Source: Bacillota bacterium (GTDB lineage: Bacteria > Bacillota > Clostridia > Christensenellales > Aristaeellaceae). Taken from it: a stretch of DNA of 6,262 nt. Shown here piece by piece: positions 6,199-6,262 of this stretch. Every line of letters begins with the position of its first letter. Positions within the stretch are counted from its first letter, which is position 1. The notes beneath the pieces were generated by a model. It was not told the DNA's origin, ran no database searches, and was given only the letters and a program-made list of their open reading frames with translations. Position numbers and translations under genes: made by a program. The stretch is taken from NCBI GenBank assembly GCA_023415715.1, contig JAEZJP010000332.1, forward strand, positions 1 through 6,262, written 5' to 3'.

Positions 6199-6262
6199 GG
6201 CAGGGGCAGAAGGACTCGAACCCTCAACAAAGGTTTTGGAGACCCACGTGTTACCATTACAC
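6198..6262 (-). tRNA. tRNA-Trp (anticodon CCA), 5' end outside window
   Basis: On the minus strand the sequence folds as a tRNA from position 10 to the 3' end. The D stem is GTGT/ACAC with GG in the loop. The anticodon loop CTCCAAA has anticodon CCA at 6239-6237. A four-base variable region follows, then the T arm GAGGG-TTCGAGT-CCTTC, the 3' acceptor strand TGCCCCT, discriminator G73 and encoded CCA (6200-6198). CCA reads the Trp codon UGG, and G73 with this acceptor sequence matches bacterial tRNA-Trp. The first nine bases (5' acceptor strand plus positions 8 and 9) lie past the window end. The anticodon stem has a U27-U43 mismatch and a G28-U42 pair. The gene is convergent to spoIVFB. Confidence 0.93.

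Noticed and set aside
1..6262. Defence system, mobile element, CRISPR array or other unknown gene cluster
   Set aside because: Nearly all the sequence is accounted for by six recognisable conserved genes and one tRNA. I saw no transposase, integrase, direct-repeat array or foreign-looking block.

Overview
The window reads as ordinary chromosomal DNA of an endospore-forming member of the Bacillota, most likely a Clostridia lineage of roughly balanced GC content. The evidence is a MutS/MutL pair with Gram-positive features (a MutL carrying its own endonuclease site), strong AGGAGG-type ribosome binding sites, a YnbB-type PLP enzyme next to miaA, and a SpoIVFA/SpoIVFB pair, which occurs only in spore formers. 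I cannot name a genus from the sequence.

Layout. Positions 1-297 hold the C-terminal 98 codons of mutS, followed 11 bases later by complete mutL (309-2294) and, 19 bases after that, by miaA (2314-3246). A 29-base gap leads to a ynbB-like gene (3276-4520). These four genes are co-directional and closely packed, and I see no convincing terminator or promoter between them, so they probably form one housekeeping transcript: mismatch repair, then tRNA A37 isopentenylation, then a PLP-dependent lyase-like protein of uncertain role. hfq, often found after miaA in this group, is absent here.

A 61-base intergenic region (4521-4581) separates this block from spoIVFA (4582-5295), which overlaps spoIVFB (5292-6173) by four bases. 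In Bacillus subtilis these two proteins form the mother-cell complex that holds back and then performs intramembrane cleavage of pro-sigma-K. The intergenic region holds a sigma-E-like promoter and a perfect 12-bp inverted repeat whose right arm covers the spoIVFA Shine-Dalgarno. A transcript starting at the sigma-E promoter would lack the left arm. A read-through transcript from ynbB would contain both arms and could bury the ribosome binding site. This possible read-through lock is the most interesting observation in the window.

The right end has an 11-bp terminator hairpin that can work in both directions (6174-6198). It is followed by a convergent tRNA-Trp gene (anticodon CCA, encoded 3' CCA) on the minus strand, cut by the window edge nine bases short of its 5' end. 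I found no mobile element, CRISPR array, defence system, or region over 300 bases without a gene.
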